Positions 1-10,803 of a stretch of DNA of 64,000 nt are shown piece after piece. Position 1 is the stretch's first letter. The number at the start of each line of letters is the position of its first letter. The stretch comes from Lepidonotus clava (Eukaryota; Annelida; Polychaeta; Phyllodocida; Polynoidae), in the NCBI GenBank assembly GCA_936440205.1, contig OW387136.1:14542788-14606787 (forward strand). The letters are read 5' to 3'. The translations under genes were made by a program, and so were the position numbers. The notes beneath the pieces are model-generated. The model did not search any database. It was not told the origin of the DNA and was given only the letters and a program-made list of their open reading frames with translations.

Positions 1-92
1 AAATAAATCAAAAATAGCTGATGCTGCCCTGGAATATCCTGACTTCAACGTAGGTCAGAGTGAGGGACAATAGAAATTGTTGCATCAGGGGG

Positions 93-283
93 GCATTCCA
101 TAAAACATCGGCGATACTTGTTTTTGGGTTACCGCGTATCGCGAGGCCCAAATGCCTTCCATAAAAAATCGACGATATATCGCCACGATATTTGCGCTTC
201 CATAAAACTTTGGCGATATATCGCCAGCACCCCGCGATAGTCCAAAACCGCTAAAATCGGCGATACCAAATTTTGGTATCGTG
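93..283. repeat. Left terminal and subterminal repeats of the Harbinger element
   Basis: Three imperfect copies of a unit TTCCATAAAA + ATCGRCGATATATCGCC lie at about 96-116, 157-184 and 198-225. They are followed by ATCGGCGATACC at about 256-267 and its mirror GGTATCG at 278-284. The CGATATATCG core is itself palindromic. Such repeated subterminal units are usually transposase or Myb-partner binding sites; here that role is inferred. Confidence 0.7.
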
Positions 284-369
284 GTGTTTTACAACCCCTT
301 TTAAACCTATTCTCTAACGTTGAAATCGATTTCAAGGGAAACCGCAAGTCATTCTGGGATACTTCCAAC

Positions 370-3110
370 ATGGGTGAGTACACAAATAAGCCACATGAGC
401 TTTTTCTTGACTTTTCAATATTTTTGTGTCTTACCGCGCTTCAGCGTTTTTACCTCTATATACTATAATCACTGTAGAAGTGTTTGGTCTGAATATAAAG
501 GCCCCTACAGTATTGTAGAGTTACTAAACAATGATTTGAGGTCAAAGTGAGCGATAATAGATGAATTTAGACGAATTTCAATAAATGGTGATATTTTGTA
601 ATTCTGTCTATTTCAAGTGATATTTCTAACTTCTTGCACGTAATGTGTCAACCACTCTTATTTTGTAGTCTCAAATTCTTAACCTACAGTCAAAGTTATA
701 TAAAAGTGAAGTAATAATTATCATTTATTTTTTATTTCAGCACCCAGGAGGAAGACCAGGTCACCTCAGACCAGCAGGTGTCTGCGTTTTCAACATTTTG
801 CGCTCGCTACCTACTTGAAAAGGAAAAGCTACAGCCGTATGTGGGGGCAAAAACGGTGCAAGTCAAAGAAGGTCTACCGCGAACGCATTGACCCAAGGGT
901 GAGGTGGCCGAGGATCAAAGACTTCCAGGCAAGATTTCGCCTTCCCCCTAGCTGCGTGGAGGAACTCACCCGAGAGTTCGAGGCCAGCCGTTTTCGCCCT
1001 GGGAAGGGTGAACATGAGAAGAGAGGAAAGCCCATCCCCCTCTTCCACAAGGTAAATGAGAAGAATGTCGCTATATTATTATGGAAGGCCTACATGAAAG
1101 AAAATAACCCACAGCAAAATAACGAAAATTCAGAGTATCGCCAATAATTTATGGAAGTAGGCCTAGAAAAATTATCACCATTAAAATAAAATAACCCCAG
1201 TGTATCCTAACTGTACTTGCAAATTAATGCTATTCATTCTTTATAATTTTTCCGATTTATAGGTGTGCTACTGTCTACGGTATTTGGCCACTGGCTCCTA
1301 CTATGGTGTTGTGTCCGACACCCAGGGGGGCTGCTCCACCTCCAGCATCGGTAGGGCCATACTACCCTTCATCAAGTTCCTCGTTTCGCGCAGGAAGAAA
1401 TACATCAAGTTCCCCAAGGTAAATGATAAAAATCATTACCCTCATTGATTTAGCAGTCCATAAAAAAAAAAGGAAAATATGCGGTCAAAAATATTCAGAA
1501 GGTGACCCCTAATGTAATCTGTTAGCTGCATTCGCTATAAATATGGCAATAATCCTCACTAAATTATTCAGTCATAATGATCGATATTATCGTCAACGTT
1601 AAAGTCTTATTATCTTTTTTTAGGGTGAGGCGCTACACGAGTCAGCTCTCCGCTTCGCAGAACGACACAAGATGCCGCAGTGTGTGGGGTGTATCGACGG
1701 CACCTACATCCCTATAAAGAGGCCTGTCCGGAATGAGCATGCGTACGTCTGCCGCAAGGGATACCATGCTCTGAACGTTCTTGTGAGTATAATTATATAG
1801 AAATGATGACAAATAGAATCCAGCAAATAGTGTACAGACAATTACATTTTTATTCTCTTTAACCCTTCATAACCTTGATCTCTTATAAACGTCTTTTGTC
1901 AAGCACCACAATGCATAAAAAAACACAAAATAACATACAAGTTTAAAATATATTCACAATTATATGTTAACAGATAGCCAGTGACCACGATGAGAGAATA
2001 ACGTTTGTGGAGAGTGGTATGTCTGGCTGCCACCACGATCAGGCTGTCCTGGATTATTCAGATTTGGGACAGCAGATCGCCAACCATGGTCGACTAGGAC
2101 CATACTTTCTCTTAGGAGACGGCGGGTAGGTTAAACGTCAGTAAACGGCGATAAAAAATATACAGAACATAAAAGCCAAATATCACACGTCATTTTTTTA
2201 CCCTACCGTCACGATATTGTTAACCACATTTCAACAGACGGGGTAAATTTGTGAAATATGTCTCTATATTAGACATGACACTAGCACTGGCAGTATTACT
2301 TTTACAAATTCAATTTTCTAACTTCTAACACATATATCGCTCTTTCTCTAAGTCTCTCTATATTATATACACAATGCAAAATATTTTCTAAGTAATATTA
2401 ACGTTGTATTATTATTTCTTTCGACAGCTATGCTCTCACCCCCCAAGTCTTCACGCCCTTCCGTACCCAGACAAGCGCGCGTTCTTCAGTTGAGCGTACA
2501 ATCGGACAGCTCAAGTCGCGTTGGAGGTATGCATCTTAATTAAAGATATCGCCAATATTTACAACACAAAATAATAACTCTAACTGTCGGATCCAAAGAG
2601 TAGTCATTCATCCATTGTCTTGTATGCGCCACTTTATAATCTTGCTTTCCGGTTACATAACTTTCCCAGAAATGAAAATACTATGTTTTCTATTTTATTC
2701 TAAGATGCCTCTCCAAATCGGGTGGAGGGGTTATCGAGATGCATCCCCTTCAGGCCTCCTGGGTCGTGAAAGCCTGCTGTGTGCTGCACAATCGGTGTAT
2801 CGATTGGGGCCTTCGCAAACTCAAGCCTGGTCAGAACCGCGACCCCGACCTGGAAATGACGCTCCAGGTGAACGCCCGATACCGCTTCCTCCTCAACAAC
2901 CGTAACATCGACCGCGAGGAAGTTGCTGACCACGACCAAGGCCCCAATACCAGGGACAACCCTTCCCTCGAGGGAGTCCAGAGGCGTGATAACTACATCT
3001 ACGCCCAGTACGGGGGGCCAATGCCTCAAGCACTCCGCCAGCCAGCAGGAAGGGGTAGGGGTCGCAGGGGACGACGTCCTCGCGGTGCGAGGAATGTCAG
3101 AGGACGATAA
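370..3110 (+). CDS. PIF/Harbinger DDE transposase (HARBI1-type), seven exons, 428 aa
   Basis: Inferred exons are 370-373, 741-1051, 1263-1418, 1624-1782, 1974-2125, 2428-2526 and 2705-3110, which sum to 1,287 nt in frame. The start is inferred: ATGG at 370-373 precedes GTGAGT and joins in phase to the acceptor at 740. The protein begins with a basic region, then has a helix-turn-helix region around residues 104-150 (LRYLATGSYYGVV and following). The DDE nuclease follows: D182 in CIDGTYIP, D259 in LLGDGGYAL and E283 in SSVERTIGQLKSRW, all motifs of this family. It ends in a Gly/Arg-rich tail (GRGRGRRGRRPRG). The enzyme would cut the element at its ends and insert it at a short target site. The second Asp to Glu gap is only 23 residues, shorter than I expect for this family. 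No stop or frameshift is seen. Exon 1 is the least certain part. Confidence 0.92.
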
Positions 3111-3208
3111 ATCAGAACGTTCAAATTGTCGAGTTTTACACGAACATTTATCGAGACTATTTAAGAAACATACCCTCAGTAGTAAACTTGGAACTTCTGG
3201 CGAAATGC

Positions 3209-3397
3209 GAGATGTCATCTTATTGTATAAGACAAGACACTCTGTAATATTCTTCTAACTGAATCTTATTTGCTGTCGCAGCAGAATTTAAACTTTGACA
3301 AATCAGAGATGTAATCTTATTGTATCAGACAAAACACTCTGTAACATTCTTGTAACTGAATCTTACTTGCCGTCGCAGCAGAATTTAAACTTTGAAA
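3209..3397. repeat. Two-copy tandem repeat, 97-bp period, between the two Harbinger genes
   Basis: Copies at 3209-3300 and 3306-3397 share GAGATGTNATCTTATTGTAT at their start and GCAGCAGAATTTAAACTTTG at their end, with scattered substitutions. They lie just past the transposase stop, in the 616-bp interval between convergent genes. That interval otherwise holds candidate poly(A) signals: AATAAA near 3564 on + and the complement of ATTAAA near 3683 for the - gene. Confidence 0.75.
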
Positions 3398-3726
3398 AAT
3401 ATCGTCACAACAACGTTTTCTTTACTCGAGTAACCTAACACTTCAAACCGGTTTTCAAAGTGTAATGACTTAATTTCTTTATACAAATTTAAACTCGTCC
3501 TTTCCAGAAATACAGTTGCTGGTTCAAATACTTATACCTCCGAATTATTTCAGAATACCATTGAATAAATTGTCTTTTTCAACATCAATTGTTATATCTC
3601 TGTCCATTATCTCTACATGACACAACCTTAACTCTGTATGCAGGCAAAAACGATATTAATTAGAATCATAAAAGCCAGTGTCAATTTAATAGTGATAAAA
3701 AAACGTTGTATACAATTGACGCATGT

Positions 3727-6700
3727 TCAGTCTTTGGGGTGAGTAGGCTTTTTCATACAAGAACCTCGCCTGGGCTCTGGGCTAACTACAGGACTCTTTG
3801 CTCTTGGTCTTAATGTGGGTGTTTCTGCCGCTTTACTAGAAGAAGGTTGAGGTGAAGCTGCTCTTGAAAGTTGCCGCACGATATGACCGGGTACGTAAGC
3901 CTGAGTCACTGTTTGACCCCCGTCAGCATCCTCATGCACTACGGGATAATAAGCCCCGCTGGTTTCTGCTGACACCTCCTGTGATTCAGCCGCAATGTCC
4001 TGCTGAGAATCGTGGGGGAACGACGGCCACTGCATACTTTCTAAGTCCGAGTCAGGCTCAGTATTCTTTGCAAGGACATGTTCTTGTTGGATAAGAGACG
4101 CGTTGGGATCCTGCGTTTCCTCCTGACTTGGGGTGTCTGCAAAAAGTGTAATACGTGCGCTAGTAGTTACAGGGGTTGACGTCGAGGGCAGGGGGACAGT
4201 CAAGTCACTGCTGCCAGCGTAAGTCTGTTGTCCGTCACGCTGACGGAAAACAACCTCACTGGTGTTGGTGCCACCAATAGACGAAGACTCTTGGTGTCGA
4301 GATATCGGTGTAGGCCTATCGTGACCAGGGGTTGGAGGTACTGGCTCGTCAACGTCAGACTTAATCTCCACATGCTCTAAATTTATCACTCCCTGGGTGC
4401 CCAATACCGCTGATTTGATTATTTCCAGAGTTTGTTCTATTTTTTTTTGACTACTTCTCAAAGAAGACACTTCTTTCTTTACCGTGGCGATATCGCCCCT
4501 AAGGATACCCACTTCCCTGATTAACAGTGCAGTGTCGACACGCATACTTAAAACATTATTATCTACGCTTTGTACGTCCTCCTTTACTAGGGTTGAGTCT
4601 GTTGCGACATTACGGATGTCTTCTCTAGCAGCACCCATCTCCTGCACAAGAGTCTGCTGTTGACTGGCTAGTCCCAACGACTTCGACTTGAGGGTGTGTG
4701 CATCACTTCTCACAGCGGAGATATCGCCCTTCATGCCCAGCATGTTAGCTTTCATTTCATGACAAGCTTTCCCTACAGTAATAGACTCATTTGCAATATC
4801 AATTAGGCCAGTCTTGACTTGGAAAAATTCGCCCCCAAGAGTGTTGACGTCATTCCGTATCGTCTTAAGTTCTTCTGCGATATGCTGGTCAGTCGGTTGT
4901 TTTGCCGGTCCCTGGACGTCACACCTCAGTAACACCAACTCCTGCTTGATCGCACCCATGTCAGTATGGAAATTTATGAGTCCCGATTCCACCACATCAA
5001 ATCTGTTTGACATGGTTTCAATAATACGGCCCTCTGCTGCCGAACTTGTGGTGAAAGCACTAGTAGCAGTAGACTTTGGCGGAGACCTAGGTGGTTTTGT
5101 TGATGCGTTGTCCTTCACATCAGTACGGGCCTCAGTCTCCTGGGTTTTCTCTGGCGGATCCTCTGTAACGTTGGTACGTTGGCCCAGTTGAATGTCCGGT
5201 GTGCGCACATGCACGGAGTAATTCATGTCGGCATCCTCGTCAAAGTTCATCGCGTCAAGGGGGTCTGTAAGGTAAGTAAATACCAAAATAACTGCACAGA
5301 ATAATTTTTTTTTTAGAATTTCTTTGATATATAAATCACATTTGTCATGAGATACAATACATACTATAATATAAGAGACTGTAACATATATGTTTCAAAA
5401 GTAACGCTATGTTTTGTATGAAGGTGTGATAAGTATCGTGACGGCAAGAATGTGAAGATCGACTCTTGGGCTAACATTACGACTTGTCGCCTGATGAAAG
5501 TTGACCCTACTATTTCTTCAAAATATGAACAATTATCACTATATTTAACAGGGATAAATGACGCGACGATAATACCTCCTGCTGTAGGGTCCTGGGTCTC
5601 TGCTTCCTCCTCCTCGGCAAACGACAGCTCACGGCCGGCAGGGGCTGGACTCCAGTCGAGTTCTTGTAGAGAAACAGATATTGATGGAGTCTTCAGTTGA
5701 CGTTCAATTGAACGAGTTACCATATGAAAGGTCCTGCCTCGGACGCACATTCTAGGGGTTCTTTTCTTCACTAAAAAAAATTTAAAAAATGTTTGCTTTT
5801 TCTTGCTGATAATATATTTTGTGTGTGATTATTTAGTTCTGAGGTTAACGTTTCAAATCATTTTAATTTTAAAGTTACTTTCACAAGGTATAGGATCAAG
5901 TTATTTTTTAAGTTTTATTTTCTAAGACACATTGATTCTCCGAAATAGATAATCACCTTTGTTGGGTGTATCTAAGCCCTCGTCCTCTTCACTGACGGCC
6001 GCGGGAGAGGCAGCGGCGGAGGCAGCAGCAGCAGCAGCAGCTGTACGGACTTGCCGCGCTGGTCGACGGGAACTGGCTTTCTTCATTTCCTCTGGGTTGG
6101 GTGATGCTGCGGTAATCGTCCCGATGGCAGGACCCTTCAATTCTAAAATATAAACAAGTTTTATCAGTAATAAAGATATGTTTTTGTTATCGAGAGCTGA
6201 AAATAACGACAGAAAAGTAGTACAATCAATGCAATATTATTTAGCTTTTCATATCGCGCAACATACACTGAGCAAGCGACATTCATTGTTTAAAATAAAA
6301 CAACTATTCCATATTACACTTACTGTATTTCTCTAGGATATCCTCCTCGTCAGTCTTCTTCTTCCCCCGGGTCGGCTTCGACTCGTCGTGCAGTCTCTTC
6401 TGATCAGCCAAGCACTCATCCATGGCGATGGCTTCTGCTTCTGATGAGGAATCGTCGTCGTCATCGGAGGAGGAGGAGGGGTCTAACTTTGTCTTGCGAG
6501 CCCCTGCAATGACTGATTTGTATCAAAACTTTGACCTTATGATTTAATATATAATGGAGGAATTATTTCATTTACTAAAATTGTCGTTATGTTTAGATGT
6601 TGGTTGACATTATTTTTAAAAATATCGTGACGATAAGTATCAAGCTCAATAAGATATATTAACGTCAAGTGTTTTTTCTAAATAGATGTAAATAATCTAC

Positions 6701-8472
6701 TAGATATGTCAGGTTCAATGCATTACATGTTAAGGCGATAATAGATATCTAAATACTTACAGCCTGAAGCCTCTACCCCCCAAAATTCCAGGCACCGGAG
6801 CTGTGTCGCCGTGAGGCCGACGTTGTCTGGCATGGCAGGGGCGCCACTGTAGCCGTATGCCTTCTCCAGTCGACGTTTCTATTATAAAAGAAATGTCAAT
6901 AATATCAACTTCAATTTATTTTTTGTTGTACCGTCGTGTAGGTGGTGGTGATATAATTTAATATTACAATACTGGTATGCCTTCTCCAGTCGACGTTTCT
7001 ATGATAAAAGAAATTTAAATAATATGAACTTCAATTAATTTTGGGTTATAACGTCTTTTAAGTGGTGGTGATATAAATTACTATTACAATACTGGTAGCA
7101 TAATGAAACCAAACAGAGGGAAAAAGATGACTTTTTGGGAAATACCATAACACTAGGAGCTTGTTTCTTTATTAGATAAAATTATTATTACAAGTCCTGC
7201 AAATAAAGCACCTCCACACTAACAGTTACTTACTTTAAATAGGGTTTTACTCTTATGATCGATTATCTTGTAGTAGAGGTATTTCTTCCGGCGTTTCTTT
7301 CCAAACTGCGCGTTGAGGTTGTCTTTTATCTTTTTGTAGATGGCCCTCCTTTTTTTCATCTTGTGGTCGTGGGTTGCTGTCTCTGCCCACCTCCCGAGGA
7401 CAGCGTCTCTGAATAATGAAAAAAAAAATATATTAGTTTACCGCGACGTCAACATTTTGATATTCTGATTCAGTGATATTTTGATACTTATTGATGATTA
7501 CTATGTACGGCGTTTAGATTACTTGATATTTTAAATAAAACTTCTTCCTAACAATACAGACTGTTCTTTAAAAGTATTGTGATATTTTTTACTTTTCATC
7601 CAATGCTCAGACATTTCCTTGCTGTTACTACTGCGATACATATATATGTGTGTCTTTTAGTGTTTTTTTTATTTCAGTTTTACTCACTCATCCTGTTTGG
7701 CGGTGTTGTAAAGCAGCTCCAGTTCCTCGTCTTCATAGCACGAGTGCGTCAGTGGACCCTCGTCATCGGTGTCCGAGGAACACCAGCCCAGGTCTTTTTT
7801 CTTGCCTTTACCTGCAGCAGACTTCCTCTTCTTCTTGGCCTTCTTGGGTGTTCTCCCGGAGGCGGGACCAGTTGGTGAAGGGGTTTCAAGGGCTGGCGTT
7901 TTAGGAGCGGCTGCTGCTTTACCACGTCCTCGTCCTTTTTTCTTCTCTGGAACTGCAGGAGTCACAACCTTCTTTGTAACTGCCTGTTTCTTTTTCTTCT
8001 TGGGAGCTGGGCTTGATTCTGGAGAAGGGTCTGGCTCGACTACCTTGGTTGCCTTTACTTTCTTAGGAGGAGGTTTGACTTTCACAGGGATATCGTCGTC
8101 ATCGGATTCATCTAGCTCGGCGGCAGGTCGGCTTTTCTTTAATGGCTGTCCGGAGGTAGACGCGACAGGTTCTTTTGTTTTCTTCTTGGGCAGAGTCATT
8201 TCTGGTAGTGGCGAGTCCTCACCATCGACGACGATAACGGTATCTGTTTCAGGTTCATTTTTCGTGGCTTTGGTGTATTTGCCCATGTAATAGGCAAAGT
8301 TGAGCTCCTCTTGTCGACGATACTGCTCCCGTGCATCTTGTAACATCGCCTCCAGCTTCTTCTTGTCCTTCGCGTCTACACCTCTGGACAGCACGTCCAT
8401 GATCGAGCTAATCCTAAGTTTGTAGTCCGTCGTGGACGGGTCCTGAGACTCGCCACCCACTGAGGACGACAT
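3727..8472 (-). CDS. Harbinger second protein: Myb/SANT (zeste-like) segment plus long coiled coil, seven exons, 1,058 aa
   Basis: Exons on the minus strand, in order: 8472-7688, 7408-7234, 6878-6761, 6503-6324, 6142-5957, 5770-5576 and 5264-3727. They sum to 3,177 nt in frame. The ATG directly follows TTTTTCAG, so a noncoding first exon probably lies upstream. Residues 1-245 are charged, with long Lys-rich runs that could be nuclear-localisation signals. Residues about 245-335 (DEELELLYN... LGRWAETATHDHKMKKRRAIY) resemble the Myb/SANT DNA-binding module of zeste-like and Harbinger ORF1 proteins. Acidic and poly-Ala stretches follow, then a heptad-like region at about 627-850 and a Pro/Ser-rich tail. 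In this superfamily the Myb-like protein binds the ends and helps bring transposase to the nucleus; that role is inferred here. It is several times longer than a typical Myb-like partner. An unrelated host-like protein carried by the element remains possible. Confidence 0.8.
6855..7095. repeat. 120-bp tandem duplication copying the start of exon 3 of the Harbinger minus-strand gene
   Basis: Units 6855-6974 and 6975-7095 are diverged copies. The first 24 bp of each are identical and correspond, on the minus strand, to the acceptor AG plus the start of exon 3 (6878 downward). The distal copy therefore carries a decoy splice acceptor and a partial exon with no matching donor; the rest has diverged more. 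Confidence 0.8.
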
Positions 8473-9431
8473 CTGAAAAAAGGAAATATATATATATATA
8501 TATTATTTTACATGATGCACGTTACCGCCATTTGGAGAATTCATACAGTGTGGTACTGACGCCTATATATTACTATTTATGAGAGGCGGTATTCTATTTA
8601 CAATTGCGGAGAATTACGTCAGCTTAAGTTCATTATTTCACATGGTGACAAACCCTTTTTCTTATTTTGAGAGGGGGACGGAGCCATTTCGTAGCTTATA
8701 AAGTCAAACACGATTCCTGTAGATACGCGTACGGATTCACCTTATACTGAAACCCTAGTAAGTTAGCTTGGATTGAAAAATAGTATTCTAAACCCGTCCC
8801 GAAACATAGGGTACTACGGGGCGGGTGGGGTGGGGGGGTGGGGCAGTCGGGAAAAGACAGACAGATACGATACTATTTTTGCGTTCATAAATGATTTAAA
8901 CTACACACGTCTTACAATATGCACTGACACCTTAGAAATGTTAATACGTACCGTGGCGACTTGTAGAAGGACGAAGAGGAGAACGATGGGCAGGAAATCG
9001 GCGGGTTTCATCTATTATGCTTCTTCTCTCGGTGACTGTGATGGCGTCAAAACAACGTCCCGCACTTGTTGGCGGGATGAGCACATAGCTTAAAACTTGC
9101 CTTTTGCGGAGAACCAGCGTATGAGCTTGTACCCAGCAATGGCAGTAGTATTACATACGAACGCGGTCAAGAACCAGCGAAACGCCGGCAAAATAGACGG
9201 TGACTTCCGGTAAAATGCACAGGTGGCCGCCATGACCTAATTAAGTTTCCCGCGCTCTTGCGTCAGTCGAACCGCGATATATCGCGGCGGTAATGCAGGA
9301 TGGCGGCAACTTTTTATGACGGTAAAATATAGTGGCGATATTTTTTATGGACACGCTTTTTTAAAAATATCGCGACATGACATAGCTGCGTCATCAAAAT
9401 TATCGTATATCGCCGTTTTTTTATGGAATGC
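8473..9431. promoter_or_regulatory. Right non-coding end of the Harbinger element: likely 5' region of the minus-strand gene and inverted end
   Basis: This stretch has no credible coding exon. A TA dinucleotide run lies at about 8487-8502. From 9267 it holds GCGATATATCGC, GGCGATATTTTTTATGGA and finally TATCGCCG followed by TTTTTTTATGGAATGC, the inverted counterparts of the left-end units. Because the minus-strand ATG follows an acceptor, the promoter and a noncoding exon should lie here, but I cannot place them. Confidence 0.5.
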
Positions 9432-10492
9432 ATACCAGAAGAACCAAATTTGTGTTCCTTCATATTCAAGTCATATTGCTTATCCTAGTTTATTTGTGCT
9501 GCACATTTTATGAACAAAGAACATGGTTTTCGCTCTTTTTCCCATTCATGGTCACCAAATGTGTTTCTTATTTGATTTGTCACTTATCAATAAACTTGAT
9601 AACATTTTGCAAATGACCTGCGATGATTGCCATGCGTTAGCTAGCTCTGGTGGTGCCCCTACTACCACAAAGAGGCCGAGGGGAGAGGGGAAATGTTGCC
9701 ACCTATTGTGAGAAACTGACATAACCATGAACATTATTGAGAAGAGAGGCACCTAATTTGTATATTAACTTGATTTCAATATTGCTCTGCTCACTTGCCC
9801 AGACAGGAACCTGAGTTTGCTGAGCCTAACACTACTTGGAATTGCCTGCTCGGCTAATGTATTCACTCTGAGAAGCGCCAGTGCACTGCATGTCTATTTA
9901 CTTATACCTGTGACATCCTCTCTACACTCTCTGCTTGCAGTCACTCGGAGGGTCTATCTTAGCCCTGATCCTTGCTTCTAACTAAAGCTAGCTATGATCC
10001 TGCATAGCGGACTGGCCATGGGCATGAACTCTACAGATGGCGCCATGCCTACTGCGTACTAGTTAAGAATAGAAAGGGTAGCACACTCTCCATTTTGGAT
10101 CTAGCTGGTTCCTGTCAAAACCTATAAGCTGATGACCAGCAGATGCATAGGATTCCCACAAGACTGCAGTGATTGACCCAGTTCTATTTGATATTGATAT
10201 AAAAAACACCATTAAACTTACCATCTTTTTGTCATTCTTACAATAATAAATCATAATTATTGCAGTGTGCTTAGATCTTTTGTAGTTTATGTTTTCCAGA
10301 AAGAAATAGCTCTATGTATGCTTCCCCCTTCAGTGCCCCTTCCTTGAACAGAATGCAACTCATTCATTGGATTGGATGGTTATTTATAGTGCTAAAAGGG
10401 TTTCCCCACAAACTTCTTCAGACATTCTCTAAACCCAATACAAGTAGAAAGTTAGTACTTGGATAATCAGAGCATTGCTTAACACCATGGTC

Positions 10493-10566
10493 AGGAATAG
10501 CCCAGAGGCTAGAGTCTAGGACTTCAAATCCAAAGGTAGGGGTTTCAAATCCCACCCATGTCTGGA
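10493..10566 (+). repeat. tRNA-derived SINE head (fragment)
   Basis: Shows a box-A-like TAGCCCAGAGGCTAGAGTC, an anticodon-arm-like GGACTTCAAATCC and a box-B-like GGGTTTCAAATCCC in the right order and spacing. The same GGACTTCAAATC segment recurs in the inverted copy near 10,770, so both belong to one family. It is too degenerate to be a working tRNA gene. Confidence 0.5.
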
Positions 10567-10738
10567 CAGTGTCACTCTTTTTAATAAATGAAGAAATCAC
10601 ATTAAAAAGAATTCATTTAGGTAAAATAACAACAGAATTAGTATACCTAAGATAAATGATTAGAACTGTAAAAGCTGATTATTGAAGATGATTTTCATAA
10701 GAAAAAGTGCAACATGGTCAAACTGCAACATGACCATC

Positions 10739-10803
10739 AGGAGGTTTGAACCACCAACCTTCTGATTTGAAGTCCCTCACCATAGCCATTATACCACAGT
10801 TTG
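10739..10803 (-). repeat. tRNA-derived SINE head, minus strand (fragment)
   Basis: On the minus strand it reads GGTATAATGGCTATGGTGAG, then GGACTTCAAATC, then box-B-like GGTGGTTCAAACC. It is related to the segment at 10,493 and lies about 170 bp away in inverted orientation. Confidence 0.5.

Larger units (their letters stand above)
93..9431. mobile_element. Complete-looking autonomous PIF/Harbinger DNA transposon, about 9.3 kb
   Basis: The element is bounded by inverted copies of GCATTCCATAAAA followed by a CGGCGATA block (left from 93, right ending at 9431). It carries the two genes expected of an autonomous Harbinger: a DDE transposase and a Myb/SANT-like partner, arranged tail to tail. Both keep an open frame across all inferred GT-AG junctions, so no coding break is seen. 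At 9.3 kb it is large for the superfamily, mainly because of the long partner gene and introns. The exact ends are uncertain: bases next to the ends (GGG left, ATA right) do not form the usual 3-bp target duplication. Either the ends lie a few bases away or the duplication has been lost. Confidence 0.85.

Noticed and set aside
2700-3218. 172-codon minus-strand frame opposite the last transposase exon
   Set aside because: It is the antisense of a clear transposase exon and has no domain signal of its own.
4814-5191. 125-codon plus-strand frame
   Set aside because: Antisense to the coiled-coil exon of the Harbinger partner gene.
7769-8290. 173-codon plus-strand frame rich in Phe and Leu, resembling membrane segments
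   Set aside because: It is the complement of the Lys-rich start of the Harbinger partner protein; Lys codons read backwards give Phe and Leu.
93-9431. CGATA motifs spread through the Harbinger introns as possible extra binding sites
   Set aside because: A rough base-composition estimate gives a similar number by chance; only the clustered end copies stand out.
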